Numbered from the stretch's first letter, positions 1-8,621 are shown. The stretch: 44,423 bases of DNA from an uncultured Gammaproteobacteria bacterium (GCA_913063125.1 CAJXZM010000029.1:1-44423), one strand, 5' to 3'. Numbers and translations: made by a program. The notes: generated from the letters alone by a model not told the origin.

Positions 1-365
1 GACATCATTGCGGTCATAGTGCCCGCTGAATCCGGTGTTTGTGCGTCAACGTTGTAGGTTTTTGCGATTGCGGTATAGGGGAACCTTTCAAAGCTTAGCA
101 ACCCTTCTTCACCAGGTTGCCCAGCTATTTGACCTTCAAGAATCCGCGCAGCAGTCAGAGTAGAAACCCCCATACCATCACCCACAAAAAGGATCACATT
201 TTTAGCGGTGCTCTGTTGAATACGCGCCATTTTTTCAGCGATGGCTGTTTGCGCCTCCGTGTACCAATGATTATCCATCTGCGCATCAGGCAAGACACCA
301 GCAGTGGCACTGGCTGAAATGGCAAATGCTATAGCGCCAGATAACATGCTCAATTTTTTCGTCAT
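1..365 (-). CDS. phoA: alkaline phosphatase, N-terminal part (runs off the window start)
   Basis: Translating the minus strand from the ATG at 365 gives a typical Sec signal peptide (Lys-rich start, then a hydrophobic stretch ending in an Ala-rich ASATA cleavage region), followed by the alkaline phosphatase signature. The motif NVILFVGDGMG near residues 57-67 supplies the first metal-binding Asp, and TPDSAGTMTA near residue 112 holds the Ser nucleophile. The family hydrolyses phosphomonoesters in the periplasm or outside the cell. Only about 121 residues are inside the window. A weak Pho-box-like sequence lies upstream around 430-451 but is not convincing. The gene symbol is by family resemblance only. 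Confidence 0.85.
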   Translation of the reverse strand, partial: MTKKLSMLSGAIAFAISASATAGVLPDAQMDNHWYTEAQTAIAEKMARIQQSTAKNVILFVGDGMGVSTLTAARILEGQIAGQPGEEGLLSFERFPYTAIAKTYNVDAQTPDSAGTMTAMM

Positions 366-622
366 GGTAATACCCTTTGTCGGTTGTTTATTGAACACGT
401 AAAAGGGTAACGATTAATTGTGACTCTATTTGGTCTATTTGATGACAAAATAGACATTCACACAAACGACGTTGGGGGGATCTGACAGGAAGTTTTCAAC
501 TTTTTCGCAAGGTAAATTTGAGTGGGTGAACGACGTTAGCGATGCTAACGTTTCTCTGCATTGCGAATCTTAGTCAACATAACGCAATGATTGATTTAAT
601 GACATTATCTCACTAACCGTTA
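366..622. other. intergenic region with one perfect hairpin
   Basis: This is the spacer between the phosphatase start and the end of the small TPR-like gene. It holds the perfect inverted repeat ACGTTAGC-GAT-GCTAACGT at 533-551 (8-bp arms, 3-nt loop). No T-run follows on either strand, so it is not a standard terminator. The rest probably contains the phosphatase promoter. No other gene or remnant is visible. Confidence 0.4.
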
Positions 623-943
623 TTAACATTCGTTCAATAAGAACTCACTTATTTCTTGGCGAAGTTCAAGGTCATCTGTTTTTATAGCGTAGTCATTTGC
701 CTCGACGGCATTTGAACGAGCAATGTCAGTTAACCCCAGGGAGCAATATCTTTCAGCCAAAGCGAGTTTTATCGGAGCCATGTATTCATAAGCGCTCAAA
801 TCACTTGAATATTTGAAAGCCTTTTCATATATCAAAACCGAAGCAGCATCATCCTTTGTGAAATCACCCAATGCCTCCCATTGAAACGGGTGATTTGTAT
901 CACTGCTCTCATTGGATATGCATAAAGCTTCATTATTTACCAA
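623..943 (-). CDS. small TPR-like hypothetical protein
   Basis: A 106-residue, helix-rich acidic protein without a signal peptide. The stretch around residues 25-100 has the spacing and alanine/tyrosine pattern of two or three degenerate TPR or Sel1-like helices (LGDFTKDDAASVLIYEKAF, then a second YCSLGLTDIARSNAVEAN helix pair). The only usable start in frame is TTG at 943, 10 bp after the stop of the upstream gene, so it is probably cotranscribed with it. No catalytic motif is visible and I do not recognise a specific family. Confidence 0.55.
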   Translation of the reverse strand: MVNNEALCISNESSDTNHPFQWEALGDFTKDDAASVLIYEKAFKYSSDLSAYEYMAPIKLALAERYCSLGLTDIARSNAVEANDYAIKTDDLELRQEISEFLLNEC

Positions 944-953
944 TAGATAACCA

Positions 954-1193
954 TCAGTCCCTCTTTCTACACCGAGCTAACCAGGCCTCTCCGTCCTTAT
1001 CACGCTGAGTAGCAATAACGTGAAGGCCATGATTGTATAGCTTTCGGGCTGTTTCCCGCAAAGATAGCGCGAAGTCTTTGGAGGTGACAGCAATATCGCT
1101 AATGGTATCCAAATCAGAGACGAGCCATACTTCATCATCTTCATTTAAATGAGTATCCGGCTCCCGCCACTCCGTAATTAAAACTTCATGCAT
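954..1193 (-). CDS. hypothetical protein, 79 aa
   Basis: A short soluble protein with no signal peptide. It starts at ATG 1193 with a TGGAGC Shine-Dalgarno-like sequence about 7 nt upstream, only 15 bp after the stop of the lipoprotein gene before it. The sequence is Asp/Glu-rich at the N-terminus and basic at the C-terminus (AWLARCRKRD). I do not recognise a family. The tight spacing puts it in the same minus-strand transcription unit as the three lipoprotein genes upstream. Confidence 0.5.
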   Translation of the reverse strand: MHEVLITEWREPDTHLNEDDEVWLVSDLDTISDIAVTSKDFALSLRETARKLYNHGLHVIATQRDKDGEAWLARCRKRD

Positions 1194-1208
1194 AATATTA
1201 GCTCCAGA

Positions 1209-2135
1209 TCATAAGCTGCTAATGGCGTAGGTGGCAGCCATATCAATAGCATCGTGATTCCCGATAAGATTAAAAAAAGTTTTTCGGGCTTCGCTAAGCC
1301 GTTTTTGTTCCTTTTTCAGTTCTTCTATTTTTTCTTTGCTAATGTCAATTGCAACACCAGCACTATCTTCCTTGTATTTTGCTGTGCGGTCGTCAACCAT
1401 AAATTTTAGGCTTTGAATGGAACCTATTAACAGTTCTTTCTCATACTCAACCGCCTGAATAAACTTATCGTCACTAAGTTTGTATTTAGTCATATCACGC
1501 TTTTCTAATAGGTGTTTTTTTTTGCTGAAAGTATAGTAAGTGCCTGTTTCGTTGTATTTTTCGGGTAACAATTCAGCAAGTTTGTCTAGGCGTTCAACAT
1601 GTTCTTTTGCCTTGGCATCCGCATCTTGAATCAATTTGAGTTGCTCGTATATATTGCTCATCATAGCGCGCTTAAGCGTTCCGGCATCACCGATGGCATC
1701 GACCCCTATGCCGCTTAGCGCTTTGGTGCTGGCTTTCGGAGCATTCTTGGCGGCCTCACCGGTGATAAACGCACTTTTGATTTTGGTGGTACCAAAATTC
1801 CAAAATTCATTAGTCTCGCGACTTAGTTTAAAATCGCTGATGACGCTGGCGGACTCACCTAAGGCGGTGCTCTTGGTTTTACCCATGTCTTCGCTTTTGC
1901 TTACCTGCTCAGGCTTGTCGGTGGACGTAGATTCAGCCTCGGCGCCTTTAACACCAGGGGAAACTACAACGGTGCGGGTTTTAATACCGATGATACCCTG
2001 AACTGGCTGCTGTGGGTCAGTAGAACGTGCTTCCAGCGCGATGCTAACGCGTTCCGAATGATGATAGGTTATAGCATTGGCACAGCCCGTAAGAAATAGG
2101 ACCAGCGCAAGGGGGATGAGTTGCTTCAATAACAT
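1209..2135 (-). CDS. conserved lipoprotein of unknown function
   Basis: The start is set at ATG 2135 because TTGGGAGC lies 7 nt before it. A TTG 15 bp upstream is less likely. The signal peptide is MLLKQLIPLALVLFLTGC with lipobox LTGC, so this is a lipoprotein. The mature part begins with a short segment (HHSERVSIALEARSTDPQQP, then GIIGIKTRTVVVSPG) that looks like a beta-rich region. It is followed by a Ser/Thr/Lys-rich linker, then a long helical, coiled-coil-prone region rich in Lys/Glu (residues about 150-285) and a C-terminal HDAIDMAATYAIS segment. It is the third gene of a lipoprotein trio and follows the previous stop by 15 bp. The function is unknown. Confidence 0.75.
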   Translation of the reverse strand: MLLKQLIPLALVLFLTGCANAITYHHSERVSIALEARSTDPQQPVQGIIGIKTRTVVVSPGVKGAEAESTSTDKPEQVSKSEDMGKTKSTALGESASVISDFKLSRETNEFWNFGTTKIKSAFITGEAAKNAPKASTKALSGIGVDAIGDAGTLKRAMMSNIYEQLKLIQDADAKAKEHVERLDKLAELLPEKYNETGTYYTFSKKKHLLEKRDMTKYKLSDDKFIQAVEYEKELLIGSIQSLKFMVDDRTAKYKEDSAGVAIDISKEKIEELKKEQKRLSEARKTFFNLIGNHDAIDMAATYAISSL

Positions 2136-2150
2136 GTGTTGTGCTCCCAA

Positions 2151-2495
2151 TTATTTGCTGTATATTTTTTTACGTAGCTTAGCGATGGTGTCTGGATCGT
2201 TGGCCAACTCGGTAGCAGGTTGACCCGCCGCAACAAATTCTGAAATATGCATATCATCCATTCCAGTTATCTCTACATTATTAATGGAAAAAAGAGACAT
2301 CGCGTCACCGGTTTTATTTTTCTTTGGAACGATGGCATAAACGTCTCGATCGTAACCTAGGGATATTTTTTCCATGCCTTCAGCACTGACAGCAAAACTA
2401 AGCCCCAGCGTAGATTCCTGTACGTAAACCAAATGCTGAGTGGTACAACCACTTAGCAAAGTCAGCAGGCAGATGCCTGCAATTCTAATTTTCAT
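2151..2495 (-). CDS. small conserved lipoprotein
   Basis: The start is ATG 2495, with AAAGGAAG upstream. A longer reading to 2597 would put 34 non-signal residues in front of the signal peptide and is rejected. The protein has 114 residues, and the signal MKIRIAGICLLTLLSGC has lipobox LSGC. The mature sequence contains YVQESTLGLSFAVSAEGMEKISLGYDRD, which resembles the beta strands of a small barrel or curli-like secreted domain, and ends in a charged helix. The first codons overlap the end of the previous gene by 11 bp, so the two are translationally coupled. No enzymatic motif is seen. Confidence 0.75.
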   Translation of the reverse strand: MKIRIAGICLLTLLSGCTTQHLVYVQESTLGLSFAVSAEGMEKISLGYDRDVYAIVPKKNKTGDAMSLFSINNVEITGMDDMHISEFVAAGQPATELANDPDTIAKLRKKIYSK

Positions 2496-3003
2496 GGTTT
2501 CTTCCTTTGAGTGTCGGTTGTATGACGGCACATACCTCTGTGCCATGTTGTTGATTTTTATTGTTGTACAACATTGAAAACGAAGAGTTGGCATCAACGC
2601 GGATCATTTTCTTGTGACCGAGCCCTAACTTGGCATTGAAGTTGTGGGGTGATACGTCAATACCCATACCGACATATCGATGTTTTACTTGGATTGCATC
2701 ATCCGAATATTGAATATCAGGGTTACCAGGCTTCACGGGTGTTACTAGATCGGCACATAGCAGACTATTATCGCTAATCACGGGATAAACAATTTCTCGC
2801 TCAAGATATCCCATGTGGATACCGAAACTATCACGGGTGTACAAATGCAAGCCTTTGGCCTGGGTAGATATGACGCGAGCGGAATTAGTATTAATGATTT
2901 TTTCATTGACAGTTCCTGGTACCCCCCAACCGTTGATGGAACATGCGTGGCAGCCTAATAACACAAAAATTAAAGCAATATAACGTAATACCAAAAAATT
3001 CAT
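2485..3003 (-). CDS. putative lipoprotein or exported protein, first gene of trio
   Basis: A 172-residue protein with an N-terminal hydrophobic stretch and Cys residues at 18 and 21 (LLGCHACS), consistent with a lipoprotein signal. The central part (GLHLYTRDSFGIHMGYLEREIVYP) and the later KHRYVGMGIDVSPHNFNAKLGLGHKK are beta-rich and resemble the 'GYDRD' strand of the next gene. The pair may therefore share a fold, which is inference. Its TAG stop lies inside the start of the next gene (11-bp overlap). Function unknown. It heads a minus-strand unit running to about position 623. Confidence 0.7.
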   Translation of the reverse strand: MNFLVLRYIALIFVLLGCHACSINGWGVPGTVNEKIINTNSARVISTQAKGLHLYTRDSFGIHMGYLEREIVYPVISDNSLLCADLVTPVKPGNPDIQYSDDAIQVKHRYVGMGIDVSPHNFNAKLGLGHKKMIRVDANSSFSMLYNNKNQQHGTEVCAVIQPTLKGRNHEN

Positions 3004-3363
3004 CGTTTGCCACTGTTGCCACTCTAGTGGTGGTTTCTCATTAATGGAATACGAATATTAATATGCAGTCGTATGCCAACTAGCTACCATCGCCGGGGCT
3101 ATTCCTATCGACGATTTATGCGGGCTATTAATATTTCACAATATCCAGCCAACCACAATCAAAACTCTCGCCATTTATTGGAATTTAGACATGTTTATAG
3201 ACACAAGAATGACAATGCCAAGTTGACTCATACCTTTAGATGTTATTTTAACCTCATATACGTATTATTTTGATATCATAAATAGGTTCAGGGTAATACC
3301 TTGATAAAACCAAGCTAACGGCAACCCAGTTGTTCACACCGCTCACGCTTCAACCATAGTATT
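3004..3363. other. intergenic region, no gene seen
   Basis: About 360 bp between the lipoprotein trio and the small DUF6500-like gene. The two flanking genes are both on the minus strand, so the promoter of the trio should lie here. No convincing reading frame, hairpin with T-run, or remnant is visible. Confidence 0.4.
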
Positions 3364-3585
3364 TTAAATGGCCAAAACCATCTTCTTTATCTTTACTGCC
3401 TTTTCGAAGTGATCAAGCTTATGGGTCATAATCCACCACTCAGCGGCTTCCATGAGCAATTCAGGCTCATCATTTTTATTGGCGAAGAATGCATAGAATG
3501 AAAGGCCGACACCCTCACCTTTACTGGCTATTTTCTTATCACATACTTCGATGACCTTTCTTCTTAAGTTCTCTCTCACCCGCAA
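3364..3585 (-). CDS. small conserved protein, DUF6500-like
   Basis: A 73-residue soluble protein starting MRVRENLRRKVIEVCDKKIA, with a conserved-looking core GVGLSFYAFFANKND and a C-terminal EAAEWWIMTHKLDHFEKAVKIKKMV helix. From memory this pattern matches the small proteobacterial family DUF6500; the assignment is tentative and the function of the family is not known. It is a single gene, divergent from RNase Z with about 108 bp between the two starts. Confidence 0.65.
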   Translation of the reverse strand: MRVRENLRRKVIEVCDKKIASKGEGVGLSFYAFFANKNDEPELLMEAAEWWIMTHKLDHFEKAVKIKKMVLAI

Positions 3586-3693
3586 TACTCCCCATAAATA
3601 GTTGACCTACGATTGGCCGCGTTATCATATACTAGATCCCGTATTCATAAATGCAGTAATTCAAATGACGTTGCAATATCAAGAAGGTAGAAC

Positions 3694-4668
3694 ATGCTAG
3701 AACTCATTTTTTTAGGCACATCATCAGGCGTCCCCACCAAAGAGAGAAATGTATCAGCTGTTGCTCTCAAACTACCAGAGCCAAAATCATGGGTTCTCAT
3801 CGATTGCGGTGAAGGCACTCAACACCAGATATTGCATACTCGTTTATCCCTACAAACCCTAAAGGCCATATTCATTACCCATATACATGGCGATCATTGC
3901 TATGGTTTGCCAGGGTTAATTGCAAGTGCCGGAATGTCGGGGCGTACCGATCCTTTATATATTATTGCCCCCAAAGCTGTGCAATTGATGTATGAAGCCA
4001 TTCAGGGTAATACGCAGCTTCATATACCCTATGACGTACATTTCATTGAAACAGAGTTAATGGCAACGTATAGCCTAGGGAATACTGAGGTGACAGCTCA
4101 CAAGCTTTCTCACCGAGTACCGTCTCATGGGTTTTGTTTTGCCACAACGACCACGACTAATGAGCTTCAAACTGACAAATTGGAACAGGATGGCATAGAG
4201 CGAGGCCCTGTATGGGGGAAGCTACAACAAGGAATTAATGTCACACTATCTGACGGAACACCGTTAAACGCATCCGATTATGTTAAGACCACACAATCAA
4301 CTCAACGCATAGTTATCGCTGGTGATAACGACCAGCCTGCACTGCTGTCGTCTGTTGAGGGCAACATTGATGTGCTCGTGCATGAATCGACGTACACTGA
4401 GGAGTTATTGGAAAAGGCAGGCCCTGGCCCACAGCACAGTAGCGCTAGGAGGGTTGCTACTTTTGCTGCCGAATACCGTATACCTAACCTTGTGCTAACG
4501 CATTTTAGTGCGCGGTTTCAGGCGACCTCTTCTCGGGGTGATTCCATTAATGATGTGAAGGTTGAAGCTGAAAGTGTGTACGATGGGCACCTTTATTTGG
4601 CTAATGATTTTGATACGTTCTCTTTAACGTCAGTGGGCAATCTTGTTAAAAACGAACTTCTCCTTTAA
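3694..4668 (+). CDS. rnz: ribonuclease Z (tRNA 3' processing endonuclease)
   Basis: A complete 324-residue metallo-beta-lactamase-fold nuclease that cuts tRNA precursors after the discriminator base. Metal ligands are visible in order: HIHGDH at 63-68, LSH with His140, AGDN with Asp211 and THFSAR with His270. A PGPQHSS segment near 245-250 matches the RNase Z family HEAT/HST region. Start: ATG 3694 with AGAAGG 7 nt upstream. Divergent fragments of a second RNase Z gene occur at 7469-7606 and 11577-11720. Its stop codon overlaps the stop of a minus-strand gene remnant (4665-4859). Confidence 0.93.
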   Translation: MLELIFLGTSSGVPTKERNVSAVALKLPEPKSWVLIDCGEGTQHQILHTRLSLQTLKAIFITHIHGDHCYGLPGLIASAGMSGRTDPLYIIAPKAVQLMYEAIQGNTQLHIPYDVHFIETELMATYSLGNTEVTAHKLSHRVPSHGFCFATTTTTNELQTDKLEQDGIERGPVWGKLQQGINVTLSDGTPLNASDYVKTTQSTQRIVIAGDNDQPALLSSVEGNIDVLVHESTYTEELLEKAGPGPQHSSARRVATFAAEYRIPNLVLTHFSARFQATSSRGDSINDVKVEAESVYDGHLYLANDFDTFSLTSVGNLVKNELLL

Positions 4669-4859
4669 AGCCTTAATATTCGCTCTGAGGCTGCTGGACC
4701 ACTCAAATAATGGAAGAACAAGCGCTTGTGATCAATGTAGAAAGCAAAGGTCTCGTCTTCATTGAAGGACCCCACAACCCGATAAGTTCCGAAACGATTA
4801 TTCACTTTTTTGCAGGAAGAATGATATTCCCTTGAGAGCAGAGCTTGGCTGGTTTAGGG
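4665..4859 (-). pseudogene. 3' remnant of an unidentified gene
   Basis: The minus strand reads as about 60 well-formed codons ending in TAA at 4665-4667, including NRFGTYRVVGSFNEDETF and FYIDHKRLFFHYLSGP. The composition looks like a real protein (aromatic and charged residues alternate), but there is no ATG and an in-frame stop lies just upstream. I read it as a 5'-truncated gene. The stop codon overlaps the stop of rnz, so the two converge with no spacer. The family is not recognised. Confidence 0.45.
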
Positions 4860-5894
4860 CGTAAATATCCAAATTGAATAATCCAAGCATACATTTTAAC
4901 TACATTAACTTGTGATTCTCGAACCGTTTTATCAACGACTGTGAAACTATTAGACGCCAACTACCGTGATCAGCAATTCAGATTGGTAACCCGTAGATAC
5001 TATATTCCAACCTTGACAATAAATAACAGTCAGCTAAAAAGGAGAAATAACACTAGACAAAGAACATTCAAGCATATAATGTTCGCCTTAATTGAAAAAA
5101 GCTCAATGTTTAGACCTTACATCTCATCGCTTATCCGCAATACTTTGTTCTCCAGTCTATCTCTCTGCTCAATTAAAAACTACAGACATCACTAACAATT
5201 GATCTCATTCTTATTCTGGCGACATGCCTTTCGAATGAAGTAATCGATGTCGATTTAAACATCCAAAATCCACAAAAGAGACAATATTTCTATTGAAAAT
5301 CACTAACTTAACCGTTCATGCACCATCATTATCAAGCCACAAACTCGGCAGCATCCTACGACCAGCTCTAGATAACAAGATCATCATTTCCGCCGACTTG
5401 TTGAACTCAATTATAGCTGAATTAAAAGCTCGAAATAACTACGAATGTGAAAAAAGCCGACGCTTGCCCCACTAAACCGGCTAGTTCAACTGCGTCAGCG
5501 AACCATGTATACCTGCTAGGAAGCACATGAGTTCTCTGACGATAGTAAGACGCGAGTAGCCACCTATCGTTTGACTCCAAATCCCACAATATAATCAATC
5601 GCTTTGTGAAAGGCAGCCTTGTATTAGAGATACCGCGCCAGAATATCAATATCAGCCTGCAAGACTGTATTTATTAAACAGCTCTGGCAAGGGAATCGAG
5701 ATTGTACTGCCATACAGTATCTCGAGGATAACTATTTGACTTATCAATCTTCAACGATTAGATTTACTACGCATTTCTCGAATGCACCTAATCCGCAGAA
5801 AGGGCTGAGCCTATCGAGATAATTACGATTATAAAGCCCACACAATCGATACGATTTTTAAACGTTAGGCGGATACGGAATATAGGAGAATCGT
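4860..5894. other. 1-kb region without a convincing gene
   Basis: Only short, poorly composed frames occur (for example a 60-codon plus-strand frame at 5293-5475). The region is AT-rich and looks like decayed sequence. At 5864-5870 there is GTTAGGC, a perfect integron-type core heptamer, 25 bp before the next start codon, but no partner palindrome could be found upstream. An AGGAG ribosome site for the next gene lies at 5883-5887. Confidence 0.4.
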
Positions 5895-7412
5895 ATGTCA
5901 AAAACCATTTTCGGCGTGAATGAACGCCAAGATATCCCCTTTTCAGACAGTATTGAATCTGTTCGATTAAAACATCAACAACAAGCCCAACAACTACTTG
6001 ATGCATATAACAATGGAGATCCTCAGGCTGTAGATAAATTCCATCGTCGTGTCGCTGATGCCGCTTCACCTGGCTATAAACCATCACTACTTCATGCAAG
6101 ATTGCTTGTCGCCAGTGACAACACCATTCCAAGAAGATTGTCTTTAGAGAAACTAAAGAAAGAGTCCAAAGAATTATTAAAACAACTTAAAACCGCAGCG
6201 CCTGAAGCGCTAAAAAGACTAGAGCCGCGCCTTCATGTAAAGGCAGCAACGTTAAAGCTGGCAGATGCTCAGTATATTATTGCCCGTGAAAATGGCTTAC
6301 CTAGCTGGGCTAAACTCAAACATCATATTACAGCAATGAGTGATGCACGTGAGCATATTAACCACTCACCCTCCTCGCCTGATGCTGAATATACCACCCT
6401 GCATATAAGGTGTGGCGATGATATTGAAAAAGCGTTACTCAGCGGTGGCTTTAAAGGTGACTTTTTGGAAATTAGCAACCCTTTTCCCCAAGGGCATGTT
6501 CCGCATTTTGATTCTTTGGAAGCGTTTATTAAAATACGGACAACATTTTTAACGCAACACTATGGAAGCTACGTCACCGAAGATCGCATGCAGAATACCG
6601 AAGCAGAAATACGCAATGTTGAGGACGCTCTACGTCATGCGCCTGAGCATTATGAACGTATCGTGCTGTGGTACGAACATGATGCATTTGATCAACTCTC
6701 TAAAGCCTATGTACTTGCTCACTTGGCAGAACTTGATCTGAATAATACCCTTGTTGAATGCATCCAAATCAACAGCTTCCCTGGAGTAAAGAAGTTTATT
6801 GGCATTGGACAGCTCAGTAGCATTCCTGAAGCGATCCTTACGTTGTGGTCACAACGCCAAGCTATTTCGCCAGCCATGATTGCCTATGGGGCACGTTGCT
6901 GGCTAGCCTTCACTAAGGATGACCCACTGGAATTATGGCGCCTTACTGAAGAAGAATCACCCTTTAGTGATATGCAGCAAGCATTAAAACGCATGCTAAT
7001 GGAACTGCCTTGGGCTGGGAACGGATTGAGCCTAACCGAACACCTCTCGCTGGATATTTTGGCAAGAGAAGGTGAAATGCGTCCAGGAGCAATCTTCAGT
7101 CTGCTCATGACTGAATCAGACCCTCAGCCTTTTCTAGGGGATATTATGCTTCTGGCAATTTTGCGCCCACTATGGGAGGCAAAGCACCCAGCTATCACCG
7201 TGCTTGAAAAATTTAGAGATGAAAACCCTATGCGACAAACGTTACTTTCGATTACTGATCTCGGCCGATCCTTGCTAGAAAAAAATACTGATTGGCTTAC
7301 ATTGCATGACAGACAACTCCCCGTTGATAGGCATGTAGGAGGCGTACACATTAGCTACAATAAAAAGAATTGGTATTGGAACCCCATACTACGTAAGCCT
7401 GTTTTTGAATAA
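5895..7412 (+). CDS. DUF1835-domain protein with N-terminal helical module
   Basis: A 505-residue soluble protein with a strong AGGAG ribosome site. Residues about 20-150 are helical and carry a motif seen in many bacterial ankyrin-like or uncharacterised proteins (LEKLKKESKELLKQLK, then LADAQYIIARENGLPSWAKLK). Residues about 167-290 match DUF1835 (TLHIRCGDDIEKALLSGG near the start), and the end (DRHVGGVHISYNKKNWYWN) resembles the DUF3658-type tail that follows DUF1835 elsewhere. The biochemical role of these domains is not established. It is monocistronic; an RNase Z remnant follows. Confidence 0.75.
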   Translation: MSKTIFGVNERQDIPFSDSIESVRLKHQQQAQQLLDAYNNGDPQAVDKFHRRVADAASPGYKPSLLHARLLVASDNTIPRRLSLEKLKKESKELLKQLKTAAPEALKRLEPRLHVKAATLKLADAQYIIARENGLPSWAKLKHHITAMSDAREHINHSPSSPDAEYTTLHIRCGDDIEKALLSGGFKGDFLEISNPFPQGHVPHFDSLEAFIKIRTTFLTQHYGSYVTEDRMQNTEAEIRNVEDALRHAPEHYERIVLWYEHDAFDQLSKAYVLAHLAELDLNNTLVECIQINSFPGVKKFIGIGQLSSIPEAILTLWSQRQAISPAMIAYGARCWLAFTKDDPLELWRLTEEESPFSDMQQALKRMLMELPWAGNGLSLTEHLSLDILAREGEMRPGAIFSLLMTESDPQPFLGDIMLLAILRPLWEAKHPAITVLEKFRDENPMRQTLLSITDLGRSLLEKNTDWLTLHDRQLPVDRHVGGVHISYNKKNWYWNPILRKPVFE

Positions 7413-7436
7413 CTACTGCAATTCCTCAGCACTATT

Positions 7437-7466
7437 TATTGAATTTTCTGATTATTGAATTTTCTA
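7437..7466. repeat. short tandem direct repeat
   Basis: TTATTGAATTTTCT occurs at 7437-7450 and again at 7453-7466, immediately before the RNase Z remnant. It may mark a recombination junction. Confidence 0.6.
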
Positions 7467-7468
7467 TT

Positions 7469-7606
7469 TAGTGCAGCGAGGATACGGTATACCCAACCTT
7501 ATGCTAACGTATTTTTGTGCGCGATTTCAGGCAGCACCTTCTCATGTTAATTCAATTGATGATGTAACGATTGAAGGGGAACTGTGTACGATGGGCATCT
7601 TTCAGC
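7469..7606 (+). pseudogene. RNase Z fragment (C-terminal region)
   Basis: The frame reads YGIPNLMLTYFCARFQAAPS and then NSIDDVTIEGE. It is collinear with residues about 259-295 of the intact RNase Z in this window (YRIPNLVLTHFSARFQATSS, then DSINDVKVEAE). By eye the DNA is roughly three quarters identical over 125 bp. The metal-binding His of THFSAR is Tyr here, so it is non-functional. The similarity ends exactly at the stop codon of the opposing LysR gene (7607-7609). Confidence 0.8.
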
Positions 7607-8491
7607 TTATTCCTGAAGTGCCGCCCTTTCCTGAAATAACTGCCAGAGCCGTTGACCCACTGGGCCAACGGGTTCTGAATCCAATCGAGCAATACGAAAT
7701 TCGACGGCCGATTTTTTTATTTCTCCCTCAACATGTATTGGCGCCAATACCCCTTGAGCAAGTTCACCTTTAATTAAATGCTCTGGCAAGCTTCCCCACC
7801 CCATCCCCTGAACGATTAGCTCTTTTTTGGTAAGAAAATCATTCACTCGCCATTGATCGCCGCCCTCAATAACGCCATAAGTGGTCTTAGAGGATTTCCG
7901 TCCACTGATAATAACCTGTGAGTGTTTCCGAATAATGTCTTTAGGTACCACATCATATTCGGTTAACAAAGGGGACTGAGCCGAGATCACCGATACAAAA
8001 CCGACCTCCATAAAGTGAATCGACTCTAATGACTCTATATTCTTAAGCCAGGGAATAATGATAAGAGAGGCTCGCCCTTCTTCTAGCACATCTAATGGGC
8101 CCATACCGTTCTCAGAAACGATTTCCAGCCGTGTACGGGGAAACTCCGTCTTACATTGTCGAATAGTCTTCAGTATGGGAGAAACTGGAATGGCAGAGGT
8201 AAAGGCAATGCCCACCTCAAGTTCTTCCCCCGTTGTTAGCTGCTTTGCAAGATGCTCGAAAGATTGGGCTTGCCCCAGCACCAGCTTGGCTTTCTCGTAG
8301 AGCGCTTCTCCGTGGGCGGTAAGTGTACTTCGATACTGCCCCCTATCGAATAGCGTTAGACCTAATTCCTGCTCCAAGTTCTTGATCGCCACGCTAATGG
8401 TGGGCTGGGTTCTGTGGAGTTGCTGCGCTGCTATTTTAAGTGAACCTCCCTCAACGATAGCTTGTAAAGATCGCAATTGTTCCAGTGTCAT
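7607..8491 (-). CDS. LysR-family transcriptional regulator
   Basis: 294 residues. The N-terminal winged helix-turn-helix (residues about 1-60: LRSLQAIVEGGSLKIAAQQL, then TQPTISVAIKNLEQELGLTLFDR) is followed by the two-lobed effector-binding domain. It is divergent from the FAD oxidoreductase gene at 8622, and two tandem palindromes lie in the 130-bp spacer. It therefore most likely controls that gene and itself. The inducer cannot be read from sequence. The stop codon abuts an RNase Z remnant. Confidence 0.9.
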   Translation of the reverse strand: MTLEQLRSLQAIVEGGSLKIAAQQLHRTQPTISVAIKNLEQELGLTLFDRGQYRSTLTAHGEALYEKAKLVLGQAQSFEHLAKQLTTGEELEVGIAFTSAIPVSPILKTIRQCKTEFPRTRLEIVSENGMGPLDVLEEGRASLIIIPWLKNIESLESIHFMEVGFVSVISAQSPLLTEYDVVPKDIIRKHSQVIISGRKSSKTTYGVIEGGDQWRVNDFLTKKELIVQGMGWGSLPEHLIKGELAQGVLAPIHVEGEIKKSAVEFRIARLDSEPVGPVGQRLWQLFQERAALQE

Positions 8492-8508
8492 AACGCACCT
8501 CTTAGATT

Positions 8509-8563
8509 TTATCTAACATACCTTTAGATAATGGCAAATATCATTAGAAATAACCTAATGATA
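8509..8563. promoter_or_regulatory. two tandem LysR-type operators
   Basis: Two palindromes with the same geometry: TTATCTAA-N7-TTAGATAA at 8509-8531 and TATCATTAG-N7-CTAATGATA at 8539-8563. Their centres are 31 bp apart, about three helical turns, which is the usual arrangement of recognition and activation half-sites for a LysR tetramer. Both fit the T-N11-A rule. They sit between the divergent LysR and oxidoreductase genes. Confidence 0.75.
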
Positions 8564-8621
8564 CCGTGACTCTAGCATTAAGTGAAAGCCATTTCGTCAA
8601 TAGCGACAGGAACACAAAAAC

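Noticed and set aside
430..451. Pho box upstream of the alkaline phosphatase gene
   Set aside because: Only a partial TGTCAT-like match with no proper second half-site; too weak to annotate.
1636..2001. 121-codon plus-strand frame
   Set aside because: It lies antisense to the lipoprotein gene, whose lipobox, ribosome site and operon spacing are convincing.
5570..5590. 15-bp identity (GACTCCAAATCCCAC) with attC-like site 2 near 30460
   Set aside because: One shared 15-mer is expected by chance in a 44-kb self comparison, and the flanks do not match.
5864..5870. GTTAGGC core-like heptamer upstream of the DUF1835 gene as a further attC site
   Set aside because: No complementary upstream arm could be found, and single GTTRRRY heptamers are expected about once per kilobase per strand.
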